Shown here: piece after piece, positions 1 through 8,487 of the stretch | How positions within the stretch are numbered: position 1 is the stretch's first letter | Layout of the letters: every line of letters begins with the position of its first letter | Assembly: GCA_021324185.1 (NCBI GenBank) | Contig: JAJPJN010000040.1 | Location: forward strand, 1-35,774 | DNA from: Terriglobia bacterium | GTDB lineage: Bacteria > Acidobacteriota > Terriglobia > Bryobacterales > Bryobacteraceae | Reading direction: 5' to 3' | Length of the DNA: 35,774 bases | Notes under the pieces: model-generated | The model's database searches: none | What the model was told of the DNA's origin: nothing | The model's input: the letters and a program-made list of their open reading frames with translations, nothing else | Translations under genes and position numbers: made by a program

Positions 1-243
1 AATGCCCTGCTAAAGCTCAGAAAAGAAAGAGAAAAGTCCGAAATTGGCTTTGTTCGCCGGAAACGCGAAGAAGCCGAAGAAACGCGTCGCGCCGAGCTCC
101 ATCCGTTCAAAGTCGCCACCGCCAAAGCCCGTGCCGAGCACGCACAATCGAACGCCATCGCCGCCGGAATCCGCGCCGCAACGCAAATGGAACGCTTCGG
201 GGGCCCTGACTTCGTCAAAAACTTCGCCCAAATGGCCGCATGA
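1..243 (+). CDS. C-terminal part of a charged hypothetical protein (5' end outside window)
   Basis: Frame 1 is open from the first base to the TGA at 241-243 and encodes 80 residues. It starts with a very basic and acidic helix (LRKEREKSEIGFVRRKREE), continues as an Ala/Arg/Glu-rich coiled-coil-like segment, and ends FGGPDFVKNFAQMAA. The composition resembles the C-terminus of a family of uncharacterised proteins that is numerous in acidobacterial genomes, where many members carry a STGP...GK...HGL motif near the N-terminus. That link is from memory and only the tail is visible here. No function can be assigned. The same-strand permease follows after 80 nt, separated by an imperfect palindrome. 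Confidence 0.55.
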   Translation, partial: NALLKLRKEREKSEIGFVRRKREEAEETRRAELHPFKVATAKARAEHAQSNAIAAGIRAATQMERFGGPDFVKNFAQMAA

Positions 244-252
244 GACCGTTCT

Positions 253-284
253 TGTGGGGTCGGGCTTTCCAGCCGGCACCCCCC
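253..284. repeat. Imperfect GC-rich palindrome between two genes
   Basis: The segment reads GGGGTCGGGCT-TTCC-AGCCGGCACCCC. Pairing outward from the TTCC loop gives T-A, C-G, G-C, G-C, one G/G mismatch, C-G, a small bulge, then four G-C pairs. It lies directly after the stop codon of the upstream gene. It could be a transcription terminator, although there is no U-tract, or a copy of a dispersed palindromic repeat of the kind seen after acidobacterial hypothetical genes. Only one copy was noticed in this window. Confidence 0.35.
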
Positions 285-323
285 CTTCGCGCTTCTTGAT
301 ATCTTTGTCGAGTGAGATAACCC

Positions 324-2783
324 TTGCTGCTCCGTGAATTCAAACACTCTCTCCGCAATCTCTGGAAATCGCCCGCTTTTGCCTTAACCGCGATCCTCAC
401 CCTCGCCCTCGGCATCGGCGCAACCACTACCGTCTTCACGGTGGTCGATTCCGTCATCTTGAAGCCGTTGAGTTACCGCAACAGCGGCCAACTGGTTGTC
501 GTTTGGGAAAAAGTCAAATTTCTGGCCACCAGCACCAAGCCATACCTCGGGCCGAATCCTCGTCACGAGGATTTCTGGAACGGCCACAGCACGGCATTCA
601 GCGGATTGTGCCTGCTGCAGGTCGGCACGCGCGGAGTAACTCTGGGCGCCGACCACCCCCATCTGGTCGGCAGCATCCTCGCGCAGCCCAATTTCCTTGA
701 TCTCTTAAAAGTCACTCCGTTCATGGGCCGTAACTTTACGCCCGTCGACGGCGTGAAAGGCCACGATCAGGTCGCCATCATCACCTATTCCATGTGGCAG
801 GGACTGTTTCACGGCGATCCCAGCGTAATTGGCAAAAAGCTCCGCATCGGCGATGCGCCGTACGAAATCATCGGCGTGCTTCCGAAAGATTTCCGATTTC
901 CCAACCGCCGCATCCTGAGTTCGTTCCCCTCAAAGCAAACCGTTGCCACTGCGCCGCCAATCGAAATGGTGCAACCCTTCGCAATTAATCCAAACGATTA
1001 CGGCTGGGGAAGCGACTACGGCAACTGGATCGCGCTGGGGCGTCTCAAACCCGGCATAAGCGCCGCGGAAGCCCAATCGCAACTCAATATTCTGCAGCAC
1101 CGCATCCAAAACGAGTTCGGTGTTTCCACCCATGTGCCCAATGCCTTGCTCACCTATGTGCAGCCCATGCAGGATGCAATGGTGGATAGCTCCCGCACCG
1201 CTCTCTGGATGCTCATGGCCGCCGTGATCGCGTTAATGCTCATCGCCTGCATCAACCTCGCCAACGCCCAGCTCGGGCGCGCCGTTTCGCGCGAACGCGA
1301 AGCCGCCGTCCGCAGCGCGTTGGGTGCATCCGCGAGCCAACTATTGTGGAGTTCTTTAGCGGAAAGCGTCCTGCTCGCCATTCTCGGCGGCGCAGCCGGC
1401 ATTTTGCTCGCCTTCAATGCCTTAGCTCTCTTTAAGCGATACGCCCCGGTCGATCTGCCCCGCATGGCCGAAATCCAGCCGGACTACACCGTGCTCTTGT
1501 TTGCCATGGCCGTCGTGATCGGCTCGGCGCTCTTTTTCGGCATTCTGCCGGCCCTGCATTTTGTTCGAACCGATCCGCAACAGGCCCTGCAACAGAACAG
1601 CGCCCGCACCCAAGGCACTCAACAGGGCCGCCGTCTGCGGTTAGCGCTCATTGGAATCCAGGTTTTCGGTTGTACAGCCCTGCTGTTAATCACCGGCCTC
1701 TTCGCCAAGAGCTTGGCGAATCTGCTCCAAAGCGATCGCGGTTTCGATACCGCCAACATAGTCACCGCCGAAGTGAAACTGCCCAGCCGCGCCTATCAAA
1801 CAATCGCCCACCAGCGCATCGCATTCGATGATGGCGTTCTCGACCGCTTGCGCTCGCTCCCGGGCGTGAAATCCGCCGCCTTGGTCAGCGCAATGCCACT
1901 CGAAGGAGAAACCTGGATTGAATCAATCAGGCGGCCTGACAAGCCCGTCGAACACCCGCCGTTATGGAACCTGCGCTGGGTCAGCGCCGGTTATTTCCAG
2001 CTCATGCGCGAGCGTCTCGTGGCGGGTCGCTTTTTTGAAGAACGCGACCGCGACACAAACAACGCTGTCATTTCCGAAAGCAGCGCCAAAGCCGGGTGGC
2101 CGGGCGAAAATCCGCTTGGCCATCAATTCAAATGGCGCGACAAGGTGTTCACCGTAATCGGCGTCGTCGCCGATTCTCGAATCAATTCGCTCAAGGATAC
2201 GCCCGCCAACATGGCCTACATCTCGTATCGAACTCTGCCGCCCTGGAACCTATTCTTCCTCGTGCGCAGCAGCCAATCGCCTGAATCGCTAATACCAGAT
2301 GTACGCCGCGCCATTTGGGCGCAAGATCCGGAGGTGACCATCGCCCGCGTAAAAACGCTCGATTCCCAAGTGAAGGATTCGCTCGCCACCGAGCGCTTCC
2401 AAACCTTCATCCTGGTCGCTTTCGGCATCGCCGCGCTATTGCTCGCCATGCTCGGCATCTACGGAATCCTCAGCTATACCGTCGCCCGCCGCACTCAGGA
2501 GATCGGCCTGCGCATGGCGCTCGGAGCCACGCGCCAAAGCATCTATTCACTCGCCATGTCGGAAGCAGCCCGGCCCGTGATCATCGGCCTGGTTGCGGGC
2601 TGGGCAACAAGTGTTGCGGCAGAAAAGCTCGTTCAGAAGCTTCTCTACGGAATCACCGGCATGGATTGGTCCGTCACAGCCGCCGTCGTGCTCTTATTCG
2701 CCGCCTGCGCCGCAGCCGCCGCCTTTCTTCCCGCGCGCCGCGCCGCCGCCATCGATCCCATGCAAGCCCTCCGAGTGGAGTAA
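324..2783 (+). CDS. ABC transporter permease, ADOP/MacB-FtsX type
   Basis: 819 residues with a TTG start. Architecture from N to C: a first membrane helix (about 17-45, with the LTLALGIGATTTVF signature), a MacB-type periplasmic core domain, an FtsX block of three helices (about 290-420, with the SREREAAVRSALGAS loop), a second amphipathic and membrane segment (about 435-465), a second periplasmic domain, and a final FtsX block (about 690-815, with RTQEIGLRMALGATRQSI) ending in LPARRAAAIDPMQALRVE. This duplicated permease without a fused or adjacent ATPase is typical of the acidobacterial duplicated orphan permease family. The family is assumed to export or sense macrolide-like or lipid molecules through a mechanotransmission mechanism; the substrate is unknown. 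No ATPase gene is in the window. The gene converges with the caspase gene. Confidence 0.9.
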   Translation: MLLREFKHSLRNLWKSPAFALTAILTLALGIGATTTVFTVVDSVILKPLSYRNSGQLVVVWEKVKFLATSTKPYLGPNPRHEDFWNGHSTAFSGLCLLQVGTRGVTLGADHPHLVGSILAQPNFLDLLKVTPFMGRNFTPVDGVKGHDQVAIITYSMWQGLFHGDPSVIGKKLRIGDAPYEIIGVLPKDFRFPNRRILSSFPSKQTVATAPPIEMVQPFAINPNDYGWGSDYGNWIALGRLKPGISAAEAQSQLNILQHRIQNEFGVSTHVPNALLTYVQPMQDAMVDSSRTALWMLMAAVIALMLIACINLANAQLGRAVSREREAAVRSALGASASQLLWSSLAESVLLAILGGAAGILLAFNALALFKRYAPVDLPRMAEIQPDYTVLLFAMAVVIGSALFFGILPALHFVRTDPQQALQQNSARTQGTQQGRRLRLALIGIQVFGCTALLLITGLFAKSLANLLQSDRGFDTANIVTAEVKLPSRAYQTIAHQRIAFDDGVLDRLRSLPGVKSAALVSAMPLEGETWIESIRRPDKPVEHPPLWNLRWVSAGYFQLMRERLVAGRFFEERDRDTNNAVISESSAKAGWPGENPLGHQFKWRDKVFTVIGVVADSRINSLKDTPANMAYISYRTLPPWNLFFLVRSSQSPESLIPDVRRAIWAQDPEVTIARVKTLDSQVKDSLATERFQTFILVAFGIAALLLAMLGIYGILSYTVARRTQEIGLRMALGATRQSIYSLAMSEAARPVIIGLVAGWATSVAAEKLVQKLLYGITGMDWSVTAAVVLLFAACAAAAAFLPARRAAAIDPMQALRVE

Positions 2784-2800
2784 AGATATGTACCACTTGT

Positions 2801-2828
2801 AGCTCAAAGCTGAAAGCTGACAGCTACT
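2801..2828. repeat. Four tandem 7-bp AGCT-repeats between convergent genes
   Basis: AGCTCAA, AGCTGAA, AGCTGAC and AGCTACT follow one another without a gap, a 7-bp period with the invariant core AGCT. The last unit overlaps the TAG stop (2824-2826, minus strand) of the caspase-like gene. The array sits in the 40-nt space between two convergent stop codons, 17 nt after the permease stop. It does not form a classical stem with a U-tract. It may be a small dispersed repeat or a remnant of slippage. Confidence 0.6.
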
Positions 2829-5004
2829 TTACTTGGGCCAGCACCGAATCGATATTCTGTATGTACTTCCGTGAATACTTTGCCTGGTCCACATCGGCAT
2901 TTAACGCAATCACCGAACTAAAATGCTTGCGCGCCTCCACCAGCAGATCCAGCCCGGTAGGCGCCGATGTGGCCGACGTGTTCAAAGCGTTGAACTTACT
3001 GCTGTATAAGATGCCCAGCCGGTATTGCGCATACAGATTCTGCGGGTCATATGTAAGTGCCGTCTCGCAGTACTTGATCGCCGAATCGTAATGCTTCAGC
3101 AGGTATTCGCAGTCGCAGAAGCCGAAGTTAGCCTGTGCGCGCAATTGCTTCCAGATATCGGTCTGGGCCGCCCGCTTTTTGCTGCCGCTGCCGATGAGCC
3201 ATGGCATCACATAGTAATTGAACTTGCCGCCGGCGCCCGCCGCAAAGTTGCTGAGCGCCAGATACTGCGAATACTCGGTCTCGGCTTTGGGTAAGTCGGC
3301 GGTCGTTTTCGCCCCGTCGTCATAGAGACGCAGGCTGTCGGCCAGCCATAAGTGAGCCTCGGCCTTGTTAGGAATCAATTTCACCGAATCCTCTCCGGCC
3401 TTCACCGCCTGTTCGTAAGCGCCTTTGCGGAAATAGGCCTGAGATAGAAGGTAAGCTGCCGTGCCGTTGTTGGCATCATGCTGGGTTACAAAGTTAAGCT
3501 GCCGGATAGCTTCGTCTAAGTCGCCTGAATCGAGCAGCCCGCCCGCATAACTGATGCGCGCATCCAAGTCGGCAGGCTCAATCTGCACTGCTTGCTTAAA
3601 GTATTGATTGGCGGTATCAAAATCGTTCAGTGCGCGATAGGCGCGGCCTGCATAAGTCGCAGCCTGGTTATAAGTAGGATCGATTTGTAGCGCCGCTTTG
3701 AACTCTTCCGCCGCCGCCTTGTAGTTCTGTTCGTAGCCTTTGTTGTAAAGCTCCATGCCGCGGTTGAAATGATCAAGCGCCGCCTTCTTCCTCACCTTCG
3801 CAATCAGAATACGAATGCTGACCGTCGTCTCTTGTCCGGGATAAACTTCTTCCTCGCGCGGTCCATCCGGCATATAGCCTTCGCGGTTGCCTTGAATGGT
3901 ATGTAGTCCCGGCTGCAGGCCGGGAAGACGCAGCGGAGTCGCTTTATTTACAACGCCCTCGCTCTTGCCGTCCACCGTGATTTCCACGCCGTCCATATTC
4001 GTCTCGATCACGAGAGTGCCGGCCTTGGGCTGCAATGGATTCGGTGCCGCCGCGCGGCCCGGATAATAGGCGAGCACCGCATCTCCCGCGTCCGACGTGT
4101 TCGCTGGCTCCGATACCGGATGCTGGCGGTCGGCAGTGGCTTGCGCCACGTTGTACTTTACGTAGTTGCTCAGATCCATCGGATCGATAATGCCCGTATG
4201 CGCATCATCTGCTTCGCCCTCGTAGCCTTTCACCAGATAGTAAGTGAAGATGCCATGCCCGCCGCCCCACGCCGGCCCTTCGAAGCTGACCTCGCCTGCT
4301 TTACTCGCGCTGAGAACAAACAAGGAGTTATTCGCCAAGCCCAATAACTCCTGATCGAGATGCGCGCGGTCTGCAATCGCGCCGCTGTGGCAGGCGTCTG
4401 CAAACAGTACTTTTTGTTTCGCTTGAATATTCTTGCTGATCACATCGCCCAGCCGGCTCATCGGGTAAGCGCTGCCGCCGATATTATTCGGATCGACATC
4501 GTAAGGCGCCAAATAGCTGTGCCCGTCGATGACAAAGCCATGTCCTGCAAAGTAGATGAGCACGTTATCGTTCGCCTTGGCGACAGACGGCAACCAGTTT
4601 TCGAGCTGGTCTTTTAGATTGGCATAAGTAGCCTGGTCGTCTTTGAGTACATGAACGTTCTCCGCCGGATACTGCCCGCCTTCTTTGCTGATCAGCACCG
4701 TGTACATGGAGTCGGCGTCGCGGTCCGAATATTTTAGTTGCGCTTGCGGCGGCAGATTCTTGTAATGCGAGATCCCCACGACCAGCGCGTACCAGCGAGG
4801 TACCGTCGGATTCAACGGCTTTCGGATAGGCGATGTCGTCGTAGGTGGTGCGGTATTCGTCGTCGGTATGGTTGGATGACCAGGTACCAGGACGAGATCG
4901 CGATGCTGCTGATCCTGAGTTGGCGCGGATGGCGCGGGCGGCGTTTGCGCCCAAATGCTCCCACAACAACCCGTCAGTAGAAGCAGTATCGTAGCGTATT
5001 TCAT
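2824..5004 (-). CDS. Secreted caspase-family protease with PEGA and TPR domains
   Basis: 726 residues. Export signal at 1-19 (LLLLTGCCGSIWAQ; a lipobox reading LLTG-C is possible, so it may be a lipoprotein). After a Pro/Thr-rich linker (20-68), a caspase p20-like domain spans about 70-315. The catalytic dyad is visible: His155 in YFAGHG and Cys205 in ADACHSG. A PEGA domain follows (about 328-400), then tetratricopeptide repeats (about 405-700) with a long C-terminal helix. Peptidase C14 domains of this kind are usually cytoplasmic or extracytoplasmic cysteine proteases with basic or acidic P1 preference; the substrate is unknown here. It is the last gene of a four-gene operon, 15 nt after the first DUF4384 gene. 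TPR and PEGA imply protein and cell-wall or surface contacts. Confidence 0.88.
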   Translation of the reverse strand: MKYATILLLLTGCCGSIWAQTPPAPSAPTQDQQHRDLVLVPGHPTIPTTNTAPPTTTSPIRKPLNPTVPRWYALVVGISHYKNLPPQAQLKYSDRDADSMYTVLISKEGGQYPAENVHVLKDDQATYANLKDQLENWLPSVAKANDNVLIYFAGHGFVIDGHSYLAPYDVDPNNIGGSAYPMSRLGDVISKNIQAKQKVLFADACHSGAIADRAHLDQELLGLANNSLFVLSASKAGEVSFEGPAWGGGHGIFTYYLVKGYEGEADDAHTGIIDPMDLSNYVKYNVAQATADRQHPVSEPANTSDAGDAVLAYYPGRAAAPNPLQPKAGTLVIETNMDGVEITVDGKSEGVVNKATPLRLPGLQPGLHTIQGNREGYMPDGPREEEVYPGQETTVSIRILIAKVRKKAALDHFNRGMELYNKGYEQNYKAAAEEFKAALQIDPTYNQAATYAGRAYRALNDFDTANQYFKQAVQIEPADLDARISYAGGLLDSGDLDEAIRQLNFVTQHDANNGTAAYLLSQAYFRKGAYEQAVKAGEDSVKLIPNKAEAHLWLADSLRLYDDGAKTTADLPKAETEYSQYLALSNFAAGAGGKFNYYVMPWLIGSGSKKRAAQTDIWKQLRAQANFGFCDCEYLLKHYDSAIKYCETALTYDPQNLYAQYRLGILYSSKFNALNTSATSAPTGLDLLVEARKHFSSVIALNADVDQAKYSRKYIQNIDSVLAQVK

Positions 5005-5019
5005 GTCAATTTCCCGGAC

Positions 5020-5742
5020 TTACTTATGAGCGATTCTGAAGTGATAAACCACCGGTGCGTCGAACGGCTCCGTTGAAGAGACGGAGGTATCGTTCGACGG
5101 CTTCACCACGACTAAGTCGCGGCTGCCCGAGGCAACTTGTGGAACATTTAACGGTAACGTCTCGCCTGGCTGCACTGGCTTCAATCCGGCCTTGCTGTCC
5201 AGGCATTCCCCGCGCGTGCGAAATAACTCATCGTCACAGCGCGGTGTGGCCGATTCAAACGCCTTCGCATCTGCGTCCGATTGCTGCGTATGCACTTCCG
5301 GCCGGTCCTGTTCTTCCCGGGCGTGAGGAAAAAGGGATTTGCCCAGATCCAGCGGCGAGATCAGAAGATACACCGTTTCGTAGCCGGGCGGACCCTGAAT
5401 TCTAAACCAGCCGGAATCCGAATCCGGAATCACGTACTCGTGGCCGGCCTGCACTTCACGGTCTCCCGATTCGCCCGCTCGTGGAAAGAGCTGCTCATAT
5501 TTGCCGGAAGATCCGTGGTTCAGCACATACAGATAGCCGTTCACGCCCGGCCGCAGCCGGAAGCGGATCAGATCGCCTCCGTCAAATATGTGCGCCGGGT
5601 CCATAACCCGTACTGCACTCCCGTCCTTTTTCTCGAGGATCAGATCGTAGCGGCGATTTAACTTCGCCCGGGTCTGCGCCCATACGGCGATGGAACAGAC
5701 GAACAACACGCCTGCGGCGGCACGGCGACCAGTAACATGCAT
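5020..5742 (-). CDS. Secreted DUF4384-domain protein (copy 1)
   Basis: 240 residues with a signal peptide (1-22, cleavage after VWAQ). A DUF4384 domain occupies about 32-135: it begins with YDLILEKKDGSAVRV, then shows GGDLIRFRLRPGVNGYLYVLNHGSSGKYEQLFP and a YVIPDS strand. The C-terminal part carries RDLVVVKPSNDT and ends VVYHFRIAHK. DUF4384 is a beta-rich domain of unknown function that is often fused to caspase-like domains in other bacteria, and here it is a separate protein encoded 15 nt upstream of a caspase gene. It is therefore a candidate partner or regulator of that protease. It is paralogous to the next upstream gene, 12 nt away. Confidence 0.82.
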   Translation of the reverse strand: MHVTGRRAAAGVLFVCSIAVWAQTRAKLNRRYDLILEKKDGSAVRVMDPAHIFDGGDLIRFRLRPGVNGYLYVLNHGSSGKYEQLFPRAGESGDREVQAGHEYVIPDSDSGWFRIQGPPGYETVYLLISPLDLGKSLFPHAREEQDRPEVHTQQSDADAKAFESATPRCDDELFRTRGECLDSKAGLKPVQPGETLPLNVPQVASGSRDLVVVKPSNDTSVSSTEPFDAPVVYHFRIAHK

Positions 5743-5754
5743 AATTCTGCGGGC

Positions 5755-6501
5755 TTACTTGTGAGAGAGGACAACGTTTACAACAATGTGAGGATCTGCG
5801 GTTTTCTCGGAGGCCTTGTTCACCACATACGTCGCCTTATCTGACTGCGACGAGCTTGCGGTGTCGTCAGCCTTAGTAAATACCAGATCGCGCGACTGTA
5901 CCTCGCCCTGTAATTTCGCAATCACCTGATCGTTCAGCGCGCCGCCATTGGCACGCTGCAACGATGCGATTGTTTCATCCAGATTCGTTTCCGGCTCGCG
6001 GCTCAACAATACGAACAGCTTCTCTTGCCCGCTGTCTGCATCGAACTGGAAAGATCCGTCACCCGGAACCAGATACTCCTGCCCCGCGCTGAGCTTTGTC
6101 TCGCTTCCTCCGGGCGGCGGATAGAGCGGGCGCCATTTGCCGCTCGATCCGTGCTCAATGATGTAGAGATATCCCGGCTGGTTCGACATCAGGCTTAGCC
6201 GGATGGAGTCGCCCGCATGAAACTCCGAATCCGGAGATACTTCTTCGAATGTCCCGTCCGCTCTTCTCTTCAGAACCGAGTAGCGCAGGCCCAAGGGCGC
6301 TTTCACCGCGACTTTTTGAGCGCTAGCGGCGCTCCTTTTCGGGGCAGTCTTCTGCGGCGTCGGCGGGCGCTTGCCCACCAGATCGGCCGCAGACCAAAAC
6401 GCATCGCGCGCGTTCAGCCCGTTATCTTGGGCGCTCGCGAATGTGGCCAGAAAAAAAGCCGCCGCGGCGCACCCCGCCAGCCGGCCCGTCACACGTGACA
6501 T
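5755..6501 (-). CDS. Secreted DUF4384-domain protein (copy 2)
   Basis: 248 residues with a signal peptide (1-24, ending FASAQ). An Ala/Lys-rich linker (40-70) precedes a DUF4384 domain (about 72-170) with LRYSVLKRRADGTFEEV, the HAGDSIRLSLMSNQPGYLYI segment and the shared HGSSGKW...LYPPPGG motif. The C-terminus has RDLVFTKADDT, a YVVNK strand and ends VVNVVLSHK, matching the tail of copy 1 (RDLV...HK). It starts 23 nt after the kinase stop, so it is very likely co-transcribed. The function is unknown; a regulatory or adaptor role to the kinase or the caspase is inferred from the operon only. Confidence 0.82.
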   Translation of the reverse strand: MSRVTGRLAGCAAAAFFLATFASAQDNGLNARDAFWSAADLVGKRPPTPQKTAPKRSAASAQKVAVKAPLGLRYSVLKRRADGTFEEVSPDSEFHAGDSIRLSLMSNQPGYLYIIEHGSSGKWRPLYPPPGGSETKLSAGQEYLVPGDGSFQFDADSGQEKLFVLLSREPETNLDETIASLQRANGGALNDQVIAKLQGEVQSRDLVFTKADDTASSSQSDKATYVVNKASEKTADPHIVVNVVLSHK

Positions 6502-6524
6502 TGTTACTCCTCTTACCCTCTATG

Positions 6525-8333
6525 CTACTGCGCGTCCTGGACGCAGCGGAAACCAATTTTCGGCGAAGGTACATCTTTCGGATAGCCGCGCCTCATGTAG
6601 CAGCGCCCCTGCTGCTTCAAATCCGCGGTCTCGCCGAAATAGCCGCCTTTGACAACCTTCCAATCTCGCGAGAACTTGTCTGTTCCTAATGCTCGCTTCA
6701 GGTCATTAATCTCGGCCGGGCCATCAGGAAAATGGCTGGTGGTCCATTCCGCCACATTACCGGCCATGTTGTACACGCCGTATGGCGATTCCCGATCGGG
6801 GTTACTCAAAACCGGCTGCAGCGTGGTGGGAGGATCTATCCACGGCTCATCGCCCCACGGGTAAAGGCGCCCCTTCGGCCCGCGCGCCGCTTTTTCCCAC
6901 TCTTTCTCACTGGGCAGGCGTTTGCCCATCCAGTTGGCATAAGCCTCGGCATCTTCGAAAGAAACATTCGAGACCGGAAAATCCGGATGCGTCGTCAAGT
7001 CCGCCCCGGCCGGCGGCTTATGCCCCGTTTCATCGCAGAAGATCTTGTAACTGGCATTCGAAACTTCCGTCCGGTCAATATAAAAAGCCGGTAGATTCAC
7101 CGTCTGCTTTTCATTGGGCGAAAGAGGATCCGTACTGTTGCCGAAAATGAAATCTCCGGCTGGCACCAGCAGCATGATGCCTTTGAACCGGTCGCGCCGC
7201 ACGGTTACTGGCGTAGCTGCGGTTTCCGCCTTGGCTACAGGAACCGTTTGCGCCGGTTTAGAAGCGGTTTTGTGCAAATAGAGGTATAGGGCGCAGCAGG
7301 CCAGAGCCAGAATCGCGATGACCGGAACAACAACCACCGCTTTGATTCGGAATTTTCCCTTCGGCGCTGCCACTGCTGCCGCAGGATTCGTAGCCGCCGG
7401 TGTATTCGCCTCCGGAATGATACGCCCGCTGACCACCGGCGCCACCGAATTAGGCCGGATTCCGAGCGGGGTTTGCGCTCCGCTGAACGTGTTTAAATCA
7501 CTCATCAACTCCTCAGCGGACTGATGGCGCTGGGCCGGATTCTTTTCGAGCAGCCTTTTGACAATCCGGCAAAGCTCAGGCGGGATGTGCGGATCGAGTT
7601 GCGTTAGATCGGGCGGCGGCTGCTCAATGTGCGCCAGTTCAATCGCCCGGTACGAATCACCTTCGAACGGCTTGCATCCGGCCAACAATTCAAAGAACAC
7701 CACGCCTAGCGAGTAGAGGTCGCTGCGCACATCGCATGGTTCGCCGCGAATCTGTTCCGGGCTCATGTAATACGTCGTGCCCACCCGCTCGGTGGCGGCG
7801 GTCAGCAGGCTCGGTACGTCGGTCGCCTTGGCAATTCCGAAGTCCAGCACAATAACCCGCCCGGCGCGGTCGAGATATAAATTGGACGGTTTAAGATCCC
7901 GGTGCACGACTGCGTGCGCTGATGCCCAAGCCAGCGCGTCCGCCACCTGGCAGATGATCTTGGCAGCATCCGCTGGATTCATTTTTGGATTGCGCCGAAG
8001 ATACTTCGCCAGATCCTCGCCCTCAACGTACTGCATGATGAGGTAATACAGCCCGTTGGCCGCGCCAATGTCGAAAATAGTCACGATGTTGGGGTGGCCG
8101 GATAAATTCGCGGCGGTTCGGGCTTCCTGCACGAAACGGGCGACAATGCGATCATCTTGCGCCAGCTCGAGCGATAAAACCTTCACGGCAAACATTGCGC
8201 CATGAACCCGGTGTCGCGCCAGATACACTTCGGCCATTCCCCCGCCGCCGATCCAGCGTAAGATCTCGTATTTATCGCCGAGTGTCTGGGTCAGCAGATC
8301 CTGAATCCGCTCTTGAATCTGCTCTCGATGCAT
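6525..8333 (-). CDS. Transmembrane Ser/Thr protein kinase with C-terminal FGE-sulfatase-like domain
   Basis: 602 residues. The Hanks-type kinase domain (about 22-285) is complete: glycine loop GGGGMAEVYLA (29-39), Lys51, HRDLKPSN with Asp146, DFG at 164-166, and SPE at 191-193. A Pro/Ala linker leads to one membrane helix (about 331-354). The extracytoplasmic part (about 385-600) is an FGE-sulfatase (SUMF1-like) domain, with MLLVPAGDFIFGN at its start, RTEVSNASYKIFC, NWMGKRLPSEKEWEKAARG, YPWGDEP, and GFRCVQ at the end. Kinases with FGE-like sensors are common in Acidobacteriota and known elsewhere (for example chlamydial Pkn1), where the domain probably binds a ligand rather than making formylglycine. 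It is the first gene of the operon and divergent from the FecR-like gene. No strong ribosome site precedes the ATG. Confidence 0.93.
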   Translation of the reverse strand: MHREQIQERIQDLLTQTLGDKYEILRWIGGGGMAEVYLARHRVHGAMFAVKVLSLELAQDDRIVARFVQEARTAANLSGHPNIVTIFDIGAANGLYYLIMQYVEGEDLAKYLRRNPKMNPADAAKIICQVADALAWASAHAVVHRDLKPSNLYLDRAGRVIVLDFGIAKATDVPSLLTAATERVGTTYYMSPEQIRGEPCDVRSDLYSLGVVFFELLAGCKPFEGDSYRAIELAHIEQPPPDLTQLDPHIPPELCRIVKRLLEKNPAQRHQSAEELMSDLNTFSGAQTPLGIRPNSVAPVVSGRIIPEANTPAATNPAAAVAAPKGKFRIKAVVVVPVIAILALACCALYLYLHKTASKPAQTVPVAKAETAATPVTVRRDRFKGIMLLVPAGDFIFGNSTDPLSPNEKQTVNLPAFYIDRTEVSNASYKIFCDETGHKPPAGADLTTHPDFPVSNVSFEDAEAYANWMGKRLPSEKEWEKAARGPKGRLYPWGDEPWIDPPTTLQPVLSNPDRESPYGVYNMAGNVAEWTTSHFPDGPAEINDLKRALGTDKFSRDWKVVKGGYFGETADLKQQGRCYMRRGYPKDVPSPKIGFRCVQDAQ

Positions 8334-8487
8334 CGATCTCTATCACTCTACCGCTCACCGGGTGGAGCATGTTGGGGCAGCTATCTGATTGTAAGGAGGA
8401 ATATAGCTCAACCCTGTTATTTGTGATATTCTAAACACCGCGAAGTACCAGGCGATTCGAATAGCACAGGAAATAAGAAGACACATA
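8334..8487. promoter_or_regulatory. Divergent intergenic region between kinase operon and FecR-like gene
   Basis: This 154-bp space must carry the promoters of both the minus-strand kinase operon and the plus-strand FecR-like gene. On the plus strand TATTCT at 8427-8432 is an acceptable -10 element, but no -35 box was found at the right spacing. AAGAAG at 8477-8482 is the likely ribosome site of the FecR-like gene (ATG 8488). AAGGAGGA at 8393-8400 is a strong Shine-Dalgarno-like string with no good start codon behind it. Confidence 0.4.

Noticed and set aside
2315-3091. A 258-residue plus-strand ORF
   Set aside because: It is Arg/His/Ser-rich, runs out of frame through the permease C-terminus and then antisense to the caspase gene, so it is an artefact of the GC-rich coding strand.
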